Under the pieces are notes generated by a model. That model worked only from the letters and a program-made list of their open reading frames with translations. It was not told where the DNA came from and did no database searches. From NCBI RefSeq assembly GCF_042237075.1, contig NZ_JBCGDC010000016.1, positions 1 to 64,000 on the forward strand: a stretch of 64,000 nt of DNA, written 5' to 3'. This document shows, piece after piece, positions 30,617 through 39,295 of the stretch. Within the stretch, counting starts at the first letter, position 1, and each line of letters starts with the position of its first letter. Made by a program: the position numbers and the translations under genes. Origin of the DNA: Polymorphospora lycopeni (GTDB lineage: Bacteria; Actinomycetota; Actinomycetes; Mycobacteriales; Micromonosporaceae).

Positions 30617-31804
30617 TCACGACGTGCCGCCGCTGGGGCCGTCCCGGTCGACGCGGTAGCGGTACTGCTCCTGCCCCGCCTTCGCCCCCATCCGCAGGAA
30701 GGTGGGCAGCATCAGGTCGCGAAAGAGGCTGCCCACGGCCGAGGTGACCTTCCGGTCGCCGATCCGGCGTCCCATCCGGACGATCGCCTCGGCCCGGTCC
30801 CGACGCCGCGCCACGAAGTCGTCGAACGCCGCGACCGCGCTGGCCCGGTCCCGCAGGCACCGGGCCAGTACGGCGGCGTCCTCGACGGCGAGACTGGCCC
30901 CCTGGCCACTGGACGGGCTGGTGGCGTGCGCGGCGTCGCCGATCAGGCAGATCCTGGACGTGTGCCAGGTCGCCAGCGACCGCAGGTCGTAGATCGGCCA
31001 CGCGCCGAGCGAACTCTCCGCGGCGGCCAGGATCGCCGGCACCGGATCGGGGTCGCCGTCGTGCAGCGCACGGATGTCGGCCATCCACCGGCCCTGGTCC
31101 AGCCGGTCCAGTTCGCCGCGCCGGGGTTCCCGCCGGTGCGGCACGTTGGTGAACCAGTAGACGAGCCCGCCGTGGGCCGAGTAGCCGAAGAACGCCCGCC
31201 GGCCGAAGATCATCTGCTGGCGGGCGGTGTCGGGCAGCGGCATGGCCGTCCAGCCGCCGCAGTCGACGATCCCGGTGTACGCCGGGGTCGGCGCGTCGGG
31301 CCAGGTGAGTCGCCGTACGGTCGACCACACCCCGTCGGCGCCGATCACGATGTCGGCGTCGACGACACGACCGCCGGCGAAGACTGCCCGCACCCCGTCG
31401 GTGTGCTCGACGAGACGCTCCAGCCGGGCGTCGAAGGTGTACGGGACGCCGGCCGCCCGGGCCCGCTCGGCGAGGGCGGCCTGCAACCGCGCCCGGCGCA
31501 GGACGACGCCACGTGCCCCGTACCGCTCCTGGTCGGCCTCGCCGGGCAGCTCGCCGATCCGCCGGCCGCGCGAGTTGCGGAAGTCGATCCCGGACAGTTC
31601 GAAGCCACCGGCCGCCGCCGGTACGTCGCCGAGGCCGAGCGTACGCAGGGCGTTGACGCCGTTGGGGGCGAGGGTGAGGAAGGCGCCGCCGCTGTCCTCG
31701 ACGTCCGGACGGGCCTCGGCGACCTCGCTGGCGAGCCCGGCCTTGTGCAGTGCCAGGGCGAGGGCCGACCCGGCGATGCCGCCACCGATGATGAGAGTCT
31801 TCAT
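30617..31804 (-). CDS. FAD-dependent monooxygenase (PHBH/TetX-like)
   Basis: 395 residues. The N-terminal GGGIAGSALALAL is the Rossmann FAD site, and CLIGDAAHATSPSSGQGASL is the second FAD (GD) motif of class A flavoprotein hydroxylases. These hydroxylate aromatic or polyketide substrates with NAD(P)H. It diverges from a MarR regulator across a perfect inverted repeat (31833-31848), the usual arrangement of an inducible detoxification or aromatic-modification gene. Nothing links it directly to siderophore assembly, although it lies inside the locus. Confidence 0.9.
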   Translation of the reverse strand: MKTLIIGGGIAGSALALALHKAGLASEVAEARPDVEDSGGAFLTLAPNGVNALRTLGLGDVPAAAGGFELSGIDFRNSRGRRIGELPGEADQERYGARGVVLRRARLQAALAERARAAGVPYTFDARLERLVEHTDGVRAVFAGGRVVDADIVIGADGVWSTVRRLTWPDAPTPAYTGIVDCGGWTAMPLPDTARQQMIFGRRAFFGYSAHGGLVYWFTNVPHRREPRRGELDRLDQGRWMADIRALHDGDPDPVPAILAAAESSLGAWPIYDLRSLATWHTSRICLIGDAAHATSPSSGQGASLAVEDAAVLARCLRDRASAVAAFDDFVARRRDRAEAIVRMGRRIGDRKVTSAVGSLFRDLMLPTFLRMGAKAGQEQYRYRVDRDGPSGGTS

Positions 31805-31832
31805 GGGTCACGTCCAGAGAAGAGAAGATAGT

Positions 31833-31848
31833 TCGTTCGTCCGAACGA
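31833..31848. promoter_or_regulatory. MarR-type operator
   Basis: TCGTTCGTCCGAACGA is a perfect 7-bp inverted repeat with a two-base spacer, placed between the divergent monooxygenase (start 31804) and MarR (start about 31870) genes. This is the expected autoregulatory site. Confidence 0.8.
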
Positions 31849-31869
31849 TTGAAAGGTAGCAGCGGTCTC

Positions 31870-32349
31870 ATGGCGTCGTCAACGGAACGGGACGCGGACC
31901 GGGCGGCCGCCGAGACGGCGGTCGCCGACTCCGGCCGCCTGCTGAGCACGGCGATGATCCTGTTCCACACCAGCCTGTCGAAGAAGGTCGGCCTGGGGCC
32001 GACCGACGAGAAGGTGCTCGAACTCGTCCAGCGGCATCGCAACGTGTCCCCACGGCAGCTCGCCGAACTGACCGGACTGGCCAAGAACTCGATCACCGAC
32101 GTACTCGACCGGCTGGCCCGCCGCGGCTTCGTGACGCGGCAGCCCGACCCGGCCGACGGCCGCAAGGTGATCGTCGTGGCGGCCGACGAGGGCATCGCCC
32201 GGATCGCGGCGCACTTCGCCGGCCTGATGGGGCGACTCGCCGACCTCAACGCCGCGTTCTCCCCCGAGGAGCTGCGGGTGGTCGCGGAATACCAGCGCCG
32301 GGCGGCCGAGATCCAGGAGGACGAGGCCCGGCGGCTGGCCGCCGGCTGA
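31870..32349 (+). CDS. MarR-family transcriptional regulator
   Basis: 159 residues from the ATG at 31870; an in-frame TTG at 31849 overlaps the operator and is less likely. The winged helix is clear: VSPRQLAELTGLAKNSITDV as the recognition region and RQPDPADGRKVIVV as the wing. Flanking helices would form the dimer interface. It is divergent from the FAD monooxygenase and probably represses it and itself until a small aromatic ligand binds. Confidence 0.9.
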   Translation: MASSTERDADRAAAETAVADSGRLLSTAMILFHTSLSKKVGLGPTDEKVLELVQRHRNVSPRQLAELTGLAKNSITDVLDRLARRGFVTRQPDPADGRKVIVVAADEGIARIAAHFAGLMGRLADLNAAFSPEELRVVAEYQRRAAEIQEDEARRLAAG

Positions 32350-32372
32350 GCCGGCGGCGGGCCGGCCGGGGT

Positions 32373-32405
32373 CCAGTCTCCGGCAGCCCCGAGGGCTGCG
32401 ACTGG
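32373..32405. terminator. Extended hairpin terminator between convergent genes
   Basis: An inner stem GCAGCCC/GGGCTGC around CGA and an outer stem CCAGTC/GACTGG form a two-part hairpin in the gap between the MarR gene (ends 32349) and the siderophore-interacting protein gene (ends 32421). Confidence 0.75.
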
Positions 32406-32420
32406 GCCGGCGGCCGGGCG

Positions 32421-33320
32421 TCAGTTCGGCTGGGCCCGGCCCCGGCGCCAGTAGCCCATGAACGCCACCGACCGCCGGTCGACGCCGCACTCCCCCACCA
32501 GGAACCGGCGCAGCGCCACCACGGTGCCGGCCTCACCGGCGAGCCAGGCGTAACCGCCGTCGATCCGGCGGTCGTCGTCGGAGTCGGGCACCTGCCACGG
32601 GTCGTCCAGCTCGTCGTCGGCTGCGCCGCCGGACGCGGGGGCCGGCGCGTCGCCGCCAGGTCCGGCGGCCGGCAGCGCCAGGCCGGGGGCCAGCTCGCGG
32701 ACCACCTGCTCCAGCCGCTCGCCCCGGCTGCCGACCAGCCACACCAGGTCGACGTCGGGAGCCACGTCCAGCTCGATGACGTCGGCCGGCTCGGGCACCT
32801 CCAGCACCACGGTCGTGGTAATGCCGGGCGGGATCGATTCCGCGATCGCCGCCGCGGCCGGCAGCGCGGCGGCGTCGGCGGCGAGCAGCAGGCGGGCGGC
32901 CAGCGGCGGGGGCGCCCAGGCGACATCGGTCGCCGGGGGCCCGACCACCGGCCCGATGACGGTCAGCGGATCACCGGGCCGGGCGGTGGTGGCGAACCTG
33001 GTGGCGGGGCCGGTGTCGCCGTGCACGACGAAGTCGATGTCCAGCTCGCGGTCCGCCGGCCGGAAGGACCGCACCGTGTACGTCCGCAGCGGCGCCCGGC
33101 GCCCCGTCGGCGTGTCCCGCCACCGCCCGAACCAGTCCGGCTCGCCGACGTAGCCGAGGTGTTCCGCCTCGTCGGGCAAGAAGAGCAGGTTGATCCGCTG
33201 GTCGAAGCCGTGGCCGGCGAAGTCCGCGAGGGATTCGCCGGCCAGGGTGACCCGGGTGAACGTCGGGCTGAGCCGCCGCACCCGGGTCACCCTGGTCAGA
33301 AAGGGCTGGTACGACGCCAC
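32421..33320 (-). CDS. Siderophore-interacting protein (FAD ferric-siderophore reductase)
   Basis: 299 residues starting at a GTG whose first base is the last base of the upstream stop codon (TAGTG), so it is tightly coupled to the binding-lipoprotein gene. RTYTVR at residues 80-85 is the FAD-binding signature of the SIP/ViuB family; the C-terminal half has the SIP NAD(P)H-binding layout (LLAADAAALPA, then GYWRRGR near the end). An acidic, low-complexity insert lies around residues 215-250. These enzymes reduce ferric siderophores in the cytoplasm to release iron. The operon starts at the iron box at 34444. Confidence 0.93.
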   Translation of the reverse strand: MASYQPFLTRVTRVRRLSPTFTRVTLAGESLADFAGHGFDQRINLLFLPDEAEHLGYVGEPDWFGRWRDTPTGRRAPLRTYTVRSFRPADRELDIDFVVHGDTGPATRFATTARPGDPLTVIGPVVGPPATDVAWAPPPLAARLLLAADAAALPAAAAIAESIPPGITTTVVLEVPEPADVIELDVAPDVDLVWLVGSRGERLEQVVRELAPGLALPAAGPGGDAPAPASGGAADDELDDPWQVPDSDDDRRIDGGYAWLAGEAGTVVALRRFLVGECGVDRRSVAFMGYWRRGRAQPN

Positions 33321-34354
33321 TACGAGCCGGTCTTGGTCAGCGACGGCAGCAGTTGGTCGATCGCGTACGGCACGCTGAGCACCGTGACGAACGACAGGGC
33401 CGCACCGATCGGCGGCTCCATGTACGGCACGAACACGGCCTTGCCGCCGGTCACCACCTTGAGCGTGGCGAAGACCGGGTCGGCGCGGACCCGGGGCTCG
33501 ACCGACTCGTCGGTGGCGAGCAGCAGCAGCCGGTCGACGTCGAGGATGTCCAGCCGCTCGGAGCTGACCACCGCGGCGGTGTCCTGGCCGGCGGCCTGCT
33601 CGACCTGGTCGGAGAGCTTGAAGCCCATCTCGGCGAGCAGTTGCGCCTTCGGGTCGGACTTGGCGAAGGCGGCGTACATGCCGGGCTCGCTGGGGTCGGC
33701 GACCACGATGGTCTGCTGGGCGAACTCCGGGTGCTGCTGGCGGATGTCCGCGAACCGCTTGTCGATGTCGCCGAGCAACTGCTCGACCTGCTCGGTCTTG
33801 CCGAGGGCCTGCCCGATGGTCCGGGTCATCTCGTCCCACGGGGTCGAGTAGTCCTCGTACTTCGCCGACTGGGCGACGACCGGGGCGACCTTGGACAGGG
33901 TGTCGTACTGCTCCTTCTTCATGCCCGAGTACTGGGCGATGATCAGGTCGGGAGCCAGTTCGATGATCTTCTCGACGTCGTACTCGTCGCGCTCGCCGAC
34001 GATCTCCGGCTGGGTGCCGCCCCACCGGTCCTTCACCCAGGCCCAGTTGCCGAACGGGCGCTCGCCGAACCAGTCGACCGCGCCGACCGGCTTGATGCCC
34101 AGCGCCAGCACGGTGTCCTGGTCGCTGAGGCCGAGGGTCACCACCCGGGTCGGTGCGGCGGGAATCGAGGTGGAGCCGTATTTGTGGTCGATCACCACCG
34201 GCCAGGCGCCGTCGCCTGCGGAGGCCGGGGCGCCGTCGGGCCCGGCGGTGTCCCCGCCGCAGGCGGCCAGTACGCCGACCAGCGCGACGGCGACCGCCGA
34301 CCGGGCCAGCCGGCCCGACCGCCGACCAGTGCCGATCTCGTATGAGCTGTTCAT
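33320..34354 (-). CDS. Iron-siderophore ABC transporter substrate-binding lipoprotein
   Basis: 344 residues. A basic N-terminus and hydrophobic run end in LAAC, with the lipid-modified Cys at residue 32. The body is a type III binding protein of the FepB/FhuD class (TRVVTLGLSDQDTVLALGIK and KIIELAPDLIIAQYSG). It would hold the ferric siderophore outside the membrane for the FecCD permeases encoded divergently. A near-consensus iron box lies about 90 bp upstream. Confidence 0.95.
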   Translation of the reverse strand: MNSSYEIGTGRRSGRLARSAVAVALVGVLAACGGDTAGPDGAPASAGDGAWPVVIDHKYGSTSIPAAPTRVVTLGLSDQDTVLALGIKPVGAVDWFGERPFGNWAWVKDRWGGTQPEIVGERDEYDVEKIIELAPDLIIAQYSGMKKEQYDTLSKVAPVVAQSAKYEDYSTPWDEMTRTIGQALGKTEQVEQLLGDIDKRFADIRQQHPEFAQQTIVVADPSEPGMYAAFAKSDPKAQLLAEMGFKLSDQVEQAAGQDTAAVVSSERLDILDVDRLLLLATDESVEPRVRADPVFATLKVVTGGKAVFVPYMEPPIGAALSFVTVLSVPYAIDQLLPSLTKTGS

Positions 34355-34443
34355 CGGTCCGCTTTCCGGAACATGGGGAATCGAAAGTCGACAGCACTGT
34401 CCGATCGAGGCGTTCTGGACAGCCGAATCGACACCGACAACGC

Positions 34444-34462
34444 TAAGGGTCGGCTAACCTAA
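34444..34462. promoter_or_regulatory. Iron box between the binding protein and permease operons
   Basis: TAAGGGTCGGCTAACCTAA matches the iron-box consensus TTAGGTTAGGCTAACCTAA at 16 of 19 positions with a complete right half. It sits midway in the divergent 190-bp promoter region and could control both uptake operons. Confidence 0.92.
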
Positions 34463-34544
34463 CCTCAAGCCGTAAGATGCTCTCACCCACGAGCCGCTCC
34501 CGCAAGGAGCACGCCGCAGCGCCCCACCCGCCAGAGAGGCCCGC

Positions 34545-35582
34545 GTGACCGCCACCCCGCTCTTCGCGCCCGTACGGCGGACCGCCGGCATCCGCCTGCT
34601 CGGGCTGGCCGCCGGGCTGGCCCTGCTGGCCGTGGTGTGCCTGCTCTCGATCGCGTTCGGAACGCGACAGCTCCCCGTCGGACAGGTCGTCGACTCCTTT
34701 GTGGACCCCGGTCGGGTGCCCGCCGACGTACTCGCCATCGTGCGTGGCGTACGCATCCCGCGTACCGCCCTGGGGTTGCTGGCCGGCGCCTCGATCGGAC
34801 TGGCCGGCGCGGTGATGCAGGGCCTGACCCGCAACCCGCTCGCCGACCCGGGCCTGCTCGGGGTCAGCGCCGGAGCCGCGTTCGGCATCGTCGTCGCGAT
34901 GGCGCTACTGAACGTCACCGGCGTCTACGGCTACATCTGGTTCGCGCTGACCGGCGCGCTGCTGGCCAGCGCCGTCGTGTATGTGCTCGGCGGTCTCGGC
35001 CGCGGCGGCGCCACCCCGGTCAAGCTCGCCCTGGCCGGCGTCGGCGTGACCCTCCTGATCGGATCGCTGACCAGCGCCATCGTGCTCTCCAGCCCGCTGG
35101 CCCTGGACCGCTTCCGGTTCTGGACCGCCGGTTCGATCGCCGGCCAGGACGCCGGCGTGGTGCTGCGCATCCTGCCGTTCCTGGCCGCCGGCGTAGTCCT
35201 CGCGCTCGGCACCGCGCCGGCCCTGAACAGCCTCGCCCTCGGCGACCAGGTCGCCCGGGCACTCGGCCAGCGGATCGGCTGGATCAGATTGCAGGGCGCG
35301 CTCGCCGTCACCCTGCTGGCCGCCGGCGCCGTCGCCGTCACCGGCCCGATCGTCTTCGTCGGCCTCGTCGTCCCGCACCTGGTCCGGATGGTCACCGGCC
35401 CGGACTACCGCTGGCTGCTGCCGTACACGATCGTCTACTCCCCCGTCCTGCTGCTCGCCGCCGACGTCGCCGGCCGGATCGTGGCCCGCCCCGGCGAAAT
35501 CCAGGTCGGGGTCATCGTCGCCTTCATCGGCGGCCCCTTCTTCATCGCGCTGGTCCGCCGGCGCCGACTCGCGGAGCTGTAG
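34545..35582 (+). CDS. FecCD-family iron-siderophore ABC permease
   Basis: 345 residues from a GTG behind GAGAGG. Nine to ten hydrophobic helices are visible, with the family motifs RIPRTALGLLAGASIGLAGA, QGLTRNPLADPGLLGVSAGA and GLVVPHLVRMVTGPDYRWLL, the last being the coupling region that contacts the ATPase. It pairs with the next gene, three bases downstream, as the heterodimeric channel of a BtuC-type importer. Confidence 0.95.
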   Translation: MTATPLFAPVRRTAGIRLLGLAAGLALLAVVCLLSIAFGTRQLPVGQVVDSFVDPGRVPADVLAIVRGVRIPRTALGLLAGASIGLAGAVMQGLTRNPLADPGLLGVSAGAAFGIVVAMALLNVTGVYGYIWFALTGALLASAVVYVLGGLGRGGATPVKLALAGVGVTLLIGSLTSAIVLSSPLALDRFRFWTAGSIAGQDAGVVLRILPFLAAGVVLALGTAPALNSLALGDQVARALGQRIGWIRLQGALAVTLLAAGAVAVTGPIVFVGLVVPHLVRMVTGPDYRWLLPYTIVYSPVLLLAADVAGRIVARPGEIQVGVIVAFIGGPFFIALVRRRRLAEL

Positions 35583-35585
35583 CCG

Positions 35586-36653
35586 GTGACCTTCCTGGAA
35601 ACCTCGACCGCCGCCGGCCGGACCACGTTCCGGTTGGCGCGGCCGGCCGTCTCCGGCGTGCTCGCGCTGCGCCCGATCGCGGTCGGCACCCTGCTCGCCG
35701 CCGTCACCTTCGCGGCGTTCTGCGTCAGCGTCGCGGACGGCCGGATCCAGATCCCGCTCACCGACGTGGTCCCCGCCCTCTTCGGCCACGGCGACCCGGG
35801 CACGCTGCTCGTCGTACGGGAGTTGCGGCTGCCCCGCGCCCTGACCGGACTGCTGGTCGGCGCCGCGTTCGGGCTGTCCGGGGCGGTGTTCCAGGCGATG
35901 ACCGGCAACCCGCTGGCCAGCCCCGACATGATCGGGGTGATCGCCGGGGCGCAGACCGCCGTCGTCGCCGGCATCGTGCTCGGCTTCGGCGCCGGCCTCG
36001 GCACCCAGACGCTCGGCGTGGTCGGCGCGCTGATCGCCGCACTCGTCGTGTACCTGCTCGCCTGGGGACGCGGCACCACCGGATACCGGCTCGTGCTGGT
36101 CGGCGTCGGGGTCGCCTGGATGTGCACCAGCGCCACCGACTACCTGGTGGCCCGGGCGATGCCGTACGAGGCCCGGGCGGCGGTCGGCTGGCTGGTCGGC
36201 AGCCTCAACGAACGCGGCTGGCACCACGTACGCCCGCTGGCCCTGGCGATGGCCGTGCTGGTGCCGGCCGTCCTGCTGCTCGGCCGCTGGCTGGGCACCC
36301 TGCACCTGGGCGACCCGGTCGCGACCGCCCTGGGCACCCCGGTCGGCTACGCCCGGATCGCGCTGCTGGTGACCGGCGTCGGGCTGGCCGCCTTCGGCAC
36401 CGCCGCCGCCGGCCCGATCCTGTTCGTCGCGCTGGTCTCGCCCCAGATCGCCCAGCGGCTGGCCGGCCGGGCCACCCCGCCGCCGCTGATCTCCGCCGTC
36501 ACCGGCGCCCTCATCGTGCTGGCCGGCGACCTGGTCAGCCGGATCGTGCTGGCCGACGCGCGCCTGCCGATCGGGGTGGTGACCGGGGTGCTCGGCGCTC
36601 CCGTCCTGCTCTGGCTCCTCGTCCGCGCCAACCGCACCGGTTCAGGAGGATGA
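35586..36653 (+). CDS. FecCD-family iron-siderophore ABC permease, second subunit
   Basis: 355 residues, GTG start three bases after the previous stop. ELRLPRALTGLLVGAAFGLS and TGNPLASPDMIGVIAGAQTA are the BtuC/FecD signatures, and ILFVALVSPQIAQRLAG is the cytoplasmic coupling region. The stop overlaps the following ATPase reading frame. Forms the transmembrane heterodimer with the preceding permease. Confidence 0.95.
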   Translation: MTFLETSTAAGRTTFRLARPAVSGVLALRPIAVGTLLAAVTFAAFCVSVADGRIQIPLTDVVPALFGHGDPGTLLVVRELRLPRALTGLLVGAAFGLSGAVFQAMTGNPLASPDMIGVIAGAQTAVVAGIVLGFGAGLGTQTLGVVGALIAALVVYLLAWGRGTTGYRLVLVGVGVAWMCTSATDYLVARAMPYEARAAVGWLVGSLNERGWHHVRPLALAMAVLVPAVLLLGRWLGTLHLGDPVATALGTPVGYARIALLVTGVGLAAFGTAAAGPILFVALVSPQIAQRLAGRATPPPLISAVTGALIVLAGDLVSRIVLADARLPIGVVTGVLGAPVLLWLLVRANRTGSGG

Positions 36654-36655
36654 CC

Positions 36656-37516
36656 GTGAAACGTGACCTGTCCGGCACGCCCGAACCCGACCTGCCGCAC
36701 CCGCCGGAACTGCACGCCACCGGACTGCGGCTGGGCTACGACGGCACCATCGTCGTCGACGGGCTCGACCTCGCCGTCCCGGCCGGCCGGATCACCGTGA
36801 TCATCGGCGGCAACGCGTGCGGCAAGTCGACCCTGCTCCAGTCGCTGGCCCGGCTGCTCACCCCGCGCGGCGGGGCGGTGCACCTCGACGGCCGGTCGAT
36901 CCACGGCATGCCGACCCGGCAGGTGGCCCGCCGGATCGGCATCCTGCCGCAGTCGCCGGTCGCGCCCGCCGGGCTCACCGTGATCGACCTGGTGACCCGC
37001 GGCCGGTCGCCGTACCAGACGTGGTGGCGGCAGTGGTCGGTCGAGGACGAGCGGGCGGTCACCGGAGCGCTCACCGCCACCGGGATGCTCGAACACGCCA
37101 ACCGGCCGATCGACGCGCTCTCCGGCGGGCAGCGACAGCGGGCCTGGATCGCCATGGCGATCGCGCAGGGCACCCCGGTGCTGCTGCTCGACGAGCCGAC
37201 CACCTATCTCGACCTGGCGCACCAGATCGACGTACTCGATCTGGTGGTCGACCTCAACCGCCGCGACGGCCGGACCGTCGTGATGGTGCTGCACGACATC
37301 AACCAGGCCGCCCGCTACGCCGATCATCTGATCGCGATGAAGGCCGGCCGGATCGTCCGGCAGGGACACCCGGCCGAGGTGGTCACCGCGGAACTGATCG
37401 AGGAGGTCTTCGACCTGGACTGCCAGGTCGGCGTCTGCCCGGTCAGCGACGCCCCGATGATCATTCCGATGGGGCGGCACCACGGGGCCCGTACGCCCAA
37501 CCTGGCGGTCCGGTGA
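36656..37516 (+). CDS. Iron-siderophore ABC transporter ATPase
   Basis: 286 residues from the GTG at 36656, which has AGGAGG at ideal six-base spacing; the in-frame ATG at 36650 touches the same purine block and would need no spacer. Walker A GGNACGKST is at residues 51-59, the signature is ALSGGQRQRAWIA and Walker B is VLLLDEPTTYLD, with the H-loop in VLHDINQAARYADH. This is the FepC/FecE type that powers the two permeases encoded just upstream. Its stop overlaps the next start (GTGA). Confidence 0.95.
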   Translation: MKRDLSGTPEPDLPHPPELHATGLRLGYDGTIVVDGLDLAVPAGRITVIIGGNACGKSTLLQSLARLLTPRGGAVHLDGRSIHGMPTRQVARRIGILPQSPVAPAGLTVIDLVTRGRSPYQTWWRQWSVEDERAVTGALTATGMLEHANRPIDALSGGQRQRAWIAMAIAQGTPVLLLDEPTTYLDLAHQIDVLDLVVDLNRRDGRTVVMVLHDINQAARYADHLIAMKAGRIVRQGHPAEVVTAELIEEVFDLDCQVGVCPVSDAPMIIPMGRHHGARTPNLAVR

Positions 37517-39219
37517 CCGTCGCGACCGCCGCCGGGCCGGTCACCGGCGGCCGGGTGCTGCGCCGCGCGGTCACCGGCCAGACCAGGTACGTCGTTCCCG
37601 CCGGCCTGCTCGCCACCGGTCACCAGGCCGGCGAGGCGCTGGTGCCGGTCCTGATCGGCGTCGTCGTCGACGAGGCGGTCTCCACCGGCTCGACCGGTGC
37701 GCTGTTCGGCTGGCTCGGCGTGCTCGGCGCGGTCTTCCTCGGGCTGTCGACGAGCTACCGGTTCGCCGCCCGGGCCGGCGAACGCGCCGCCGAGCAGGCC
37801 GCCCACGAGATCCGCCGGGAGTTGACCGGCCGCGTCCTCGCCCCGTACGGCGGTGCCGAGACCGGGCAGTTGCCCGGCGCGCTGGTCAGCGTCGCCACCA
37901 GCGACGCGGGCCGGGTCGGCGCGGTCAACATGGCTGTCACCGCCGGCATCGCCGCCCTGGCCGCGTTGGTGACCACCGTCGTGGCGCTGCTGACCATGTC
38001 GGTGCCGCTCGGTCTGCTGATCCTGCTCGGCGCCCCGCCGGTGCTGGTCGCCGCCCACCTGCTCGGCCGGCCGTTGCAGAAGCGCAGCGCGGTCGAGCAG
38101 GAGAACGCGGCCCTGGCCTCCGGTGTCGCCGCCGACCTCGTGGCCGGCCTGCGGGTGCTCAAGGGGATCGGTGCCGAGCCAGCGGCCCTGGCCCGCTACC
38201 GGGTGATCAACCGGCGGTCGCTGGCCGCCACCCTGCGGGCCGCGAACGCCCAGGGCTGGCACGACGGCGCCCTGCTCGGCATCACCGGCGTGTTCATCGC
38301 GGCCGTCGCGCTGGTCGGCGCGCGGCTGGCCAGCCAGGGCGCGATCAGCGTCGGCGACCTGGTCGCCGCCGTCGGGCTGGCGCTCTTCCTGTTCAACCCG
38401 CTGTCGGTGGTCGCCTGGGTCAACGGGCAGCTGGCGCTGGCCCGGGCCTCGGCGGCCCGGGTGGCGGCGGTGCTGTCGGCGCCACCGGCGGTCCCGGCCG
38501 GCCCTGCCGCACCGGACACCCCGGTCCGTGGCGAGCTGCGGTTCGACGGTGTGGAGCACGGGCCGCTGCGGATCGGTGACCTGCGGGTCGCGCCGGGCGA
38601 ACTGCTCGGCGTGGTGACCGCCGACCCCGCGGCGGCCGGCCTGCTGGTGCGCTGCCTGGCCCGGGAGACCGATCCCCTCCAAGGGTCGATCACATTGGAC
38701 GGTGTTGCCCTGGCCGGACTCGAACCGGACCGGGTCCGGGCGGTGGTCGTCACCGCCGCGCACGACGCGGTGCTTTTCGACGGCACCGTACGCGACAACG
38801 TCACCGCCGTCGGCGGCCCGACCGCCCCGGTCGACGCCGTGCTCGCCGCCACCCGCGTCGACGAGGTGGCCCGGGGGCTGCCGGCCGGGCTGGACACCGC
38901 GGTCGGGGAACGCGGCCGGTCGCTCTCCGGTGGCCAGCGGCAGCGGGTCGCCCTGGCCCGGGCCCTGGCCGCCGACCCGCCGGTGCTGGTCGTGCACGAC
39001 CCGACCACCGCCGTGGACGCCGCGACCGAGAGCCACATGGCCGCCCACCTGCGCCGGCTGCGTGCCGGCCGGACGACGGTCGTCGTGACGACCAGCCCCA
39101 CCCTGCTCGCCGTCACCGACCGGGTGGTGCTCCTCGACGCCGAGGGGGGCATCGTCTCGGGCCGGCACGGGGAACTCGTCGCCGCCGACAAGCGGTATGC
39201 CACGACGGTCCTGGCCTGA
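37513..39219 (+). CDS. ABC exporter half-transporter with degenerate ATP site (heterodimer subunit 1)
   Basis: 568 residues: a six-helix membrane domain (about 20-310) fused to a nucleotide-binding domain. The Walker A position (about 366-378) reads GVVTADPAAAGLLV and lacks GxxGxGKS/T, and Walker B ends HDPTTAVD, without the catalytic Glu. The signature LSGGQ near residue 471 is intact. Alone it cannot bind ATP normally; it complements the next gene, whose defects are the mirror image. It overlaps the ATPase stop by four bases, so it belongs to the siderophore uptake/export operon and may export the siderophore or import its ferric form as IrtAB does. Confidence 0.9.
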   Translation: MTVATAAGPVTGGRVLRRAVTGQTRYVVPAGLLATGHQAGEALVPVLIGVVVDEAVSTGSTGALFGWLGVLGAVFLGLSTSYRFAARAGERAAEQAAHEIRRELTGRVLAPYGGAETGQLPGALVSVATSDAGRVGAVNMAVTAGIAALAALVTTVVALLTMSVPLGLLILLGAPPVLVAAHLLGRPLQKRSAVEQENAALASGVAADLVAGLRVLKGIGAEPAALARYRVINRRSLAATLRAANAQGWHDGALLGITGVFIAAVALVGARLASQGAISVGDLVAAVGLALFLFNPLSVVAWVNGQLALARASAARVAAVLSAPPAVPAGPAAPDTPVRGELRFDGVEHGPLRIGDLRVAPGELLGVVTADPAAAGLLVRCLARETDPLQGSITLDGVALAGLEPDRVRAVVVTAAHDAVLFDGTVRDNVTAVGGPTAPVDAVLAATRVDEVARGLPAGLDTAVGERGRSLSGGQRQRVALARALAADPPVLVVHDPTTAVDAATESHMAAHLRRLRAGRTTVVVTTSPTLLAVTDRVVLLDAEGGIVSGRHGELVAADKRYATTVLA

Positions 39220-39295
39220 CCGGCCACCGTCCCGGCGCCGCTGTCTCGACCACCGCTGTCCCGACCCGCTGTCTTCACCACCGACGGGAGGCACG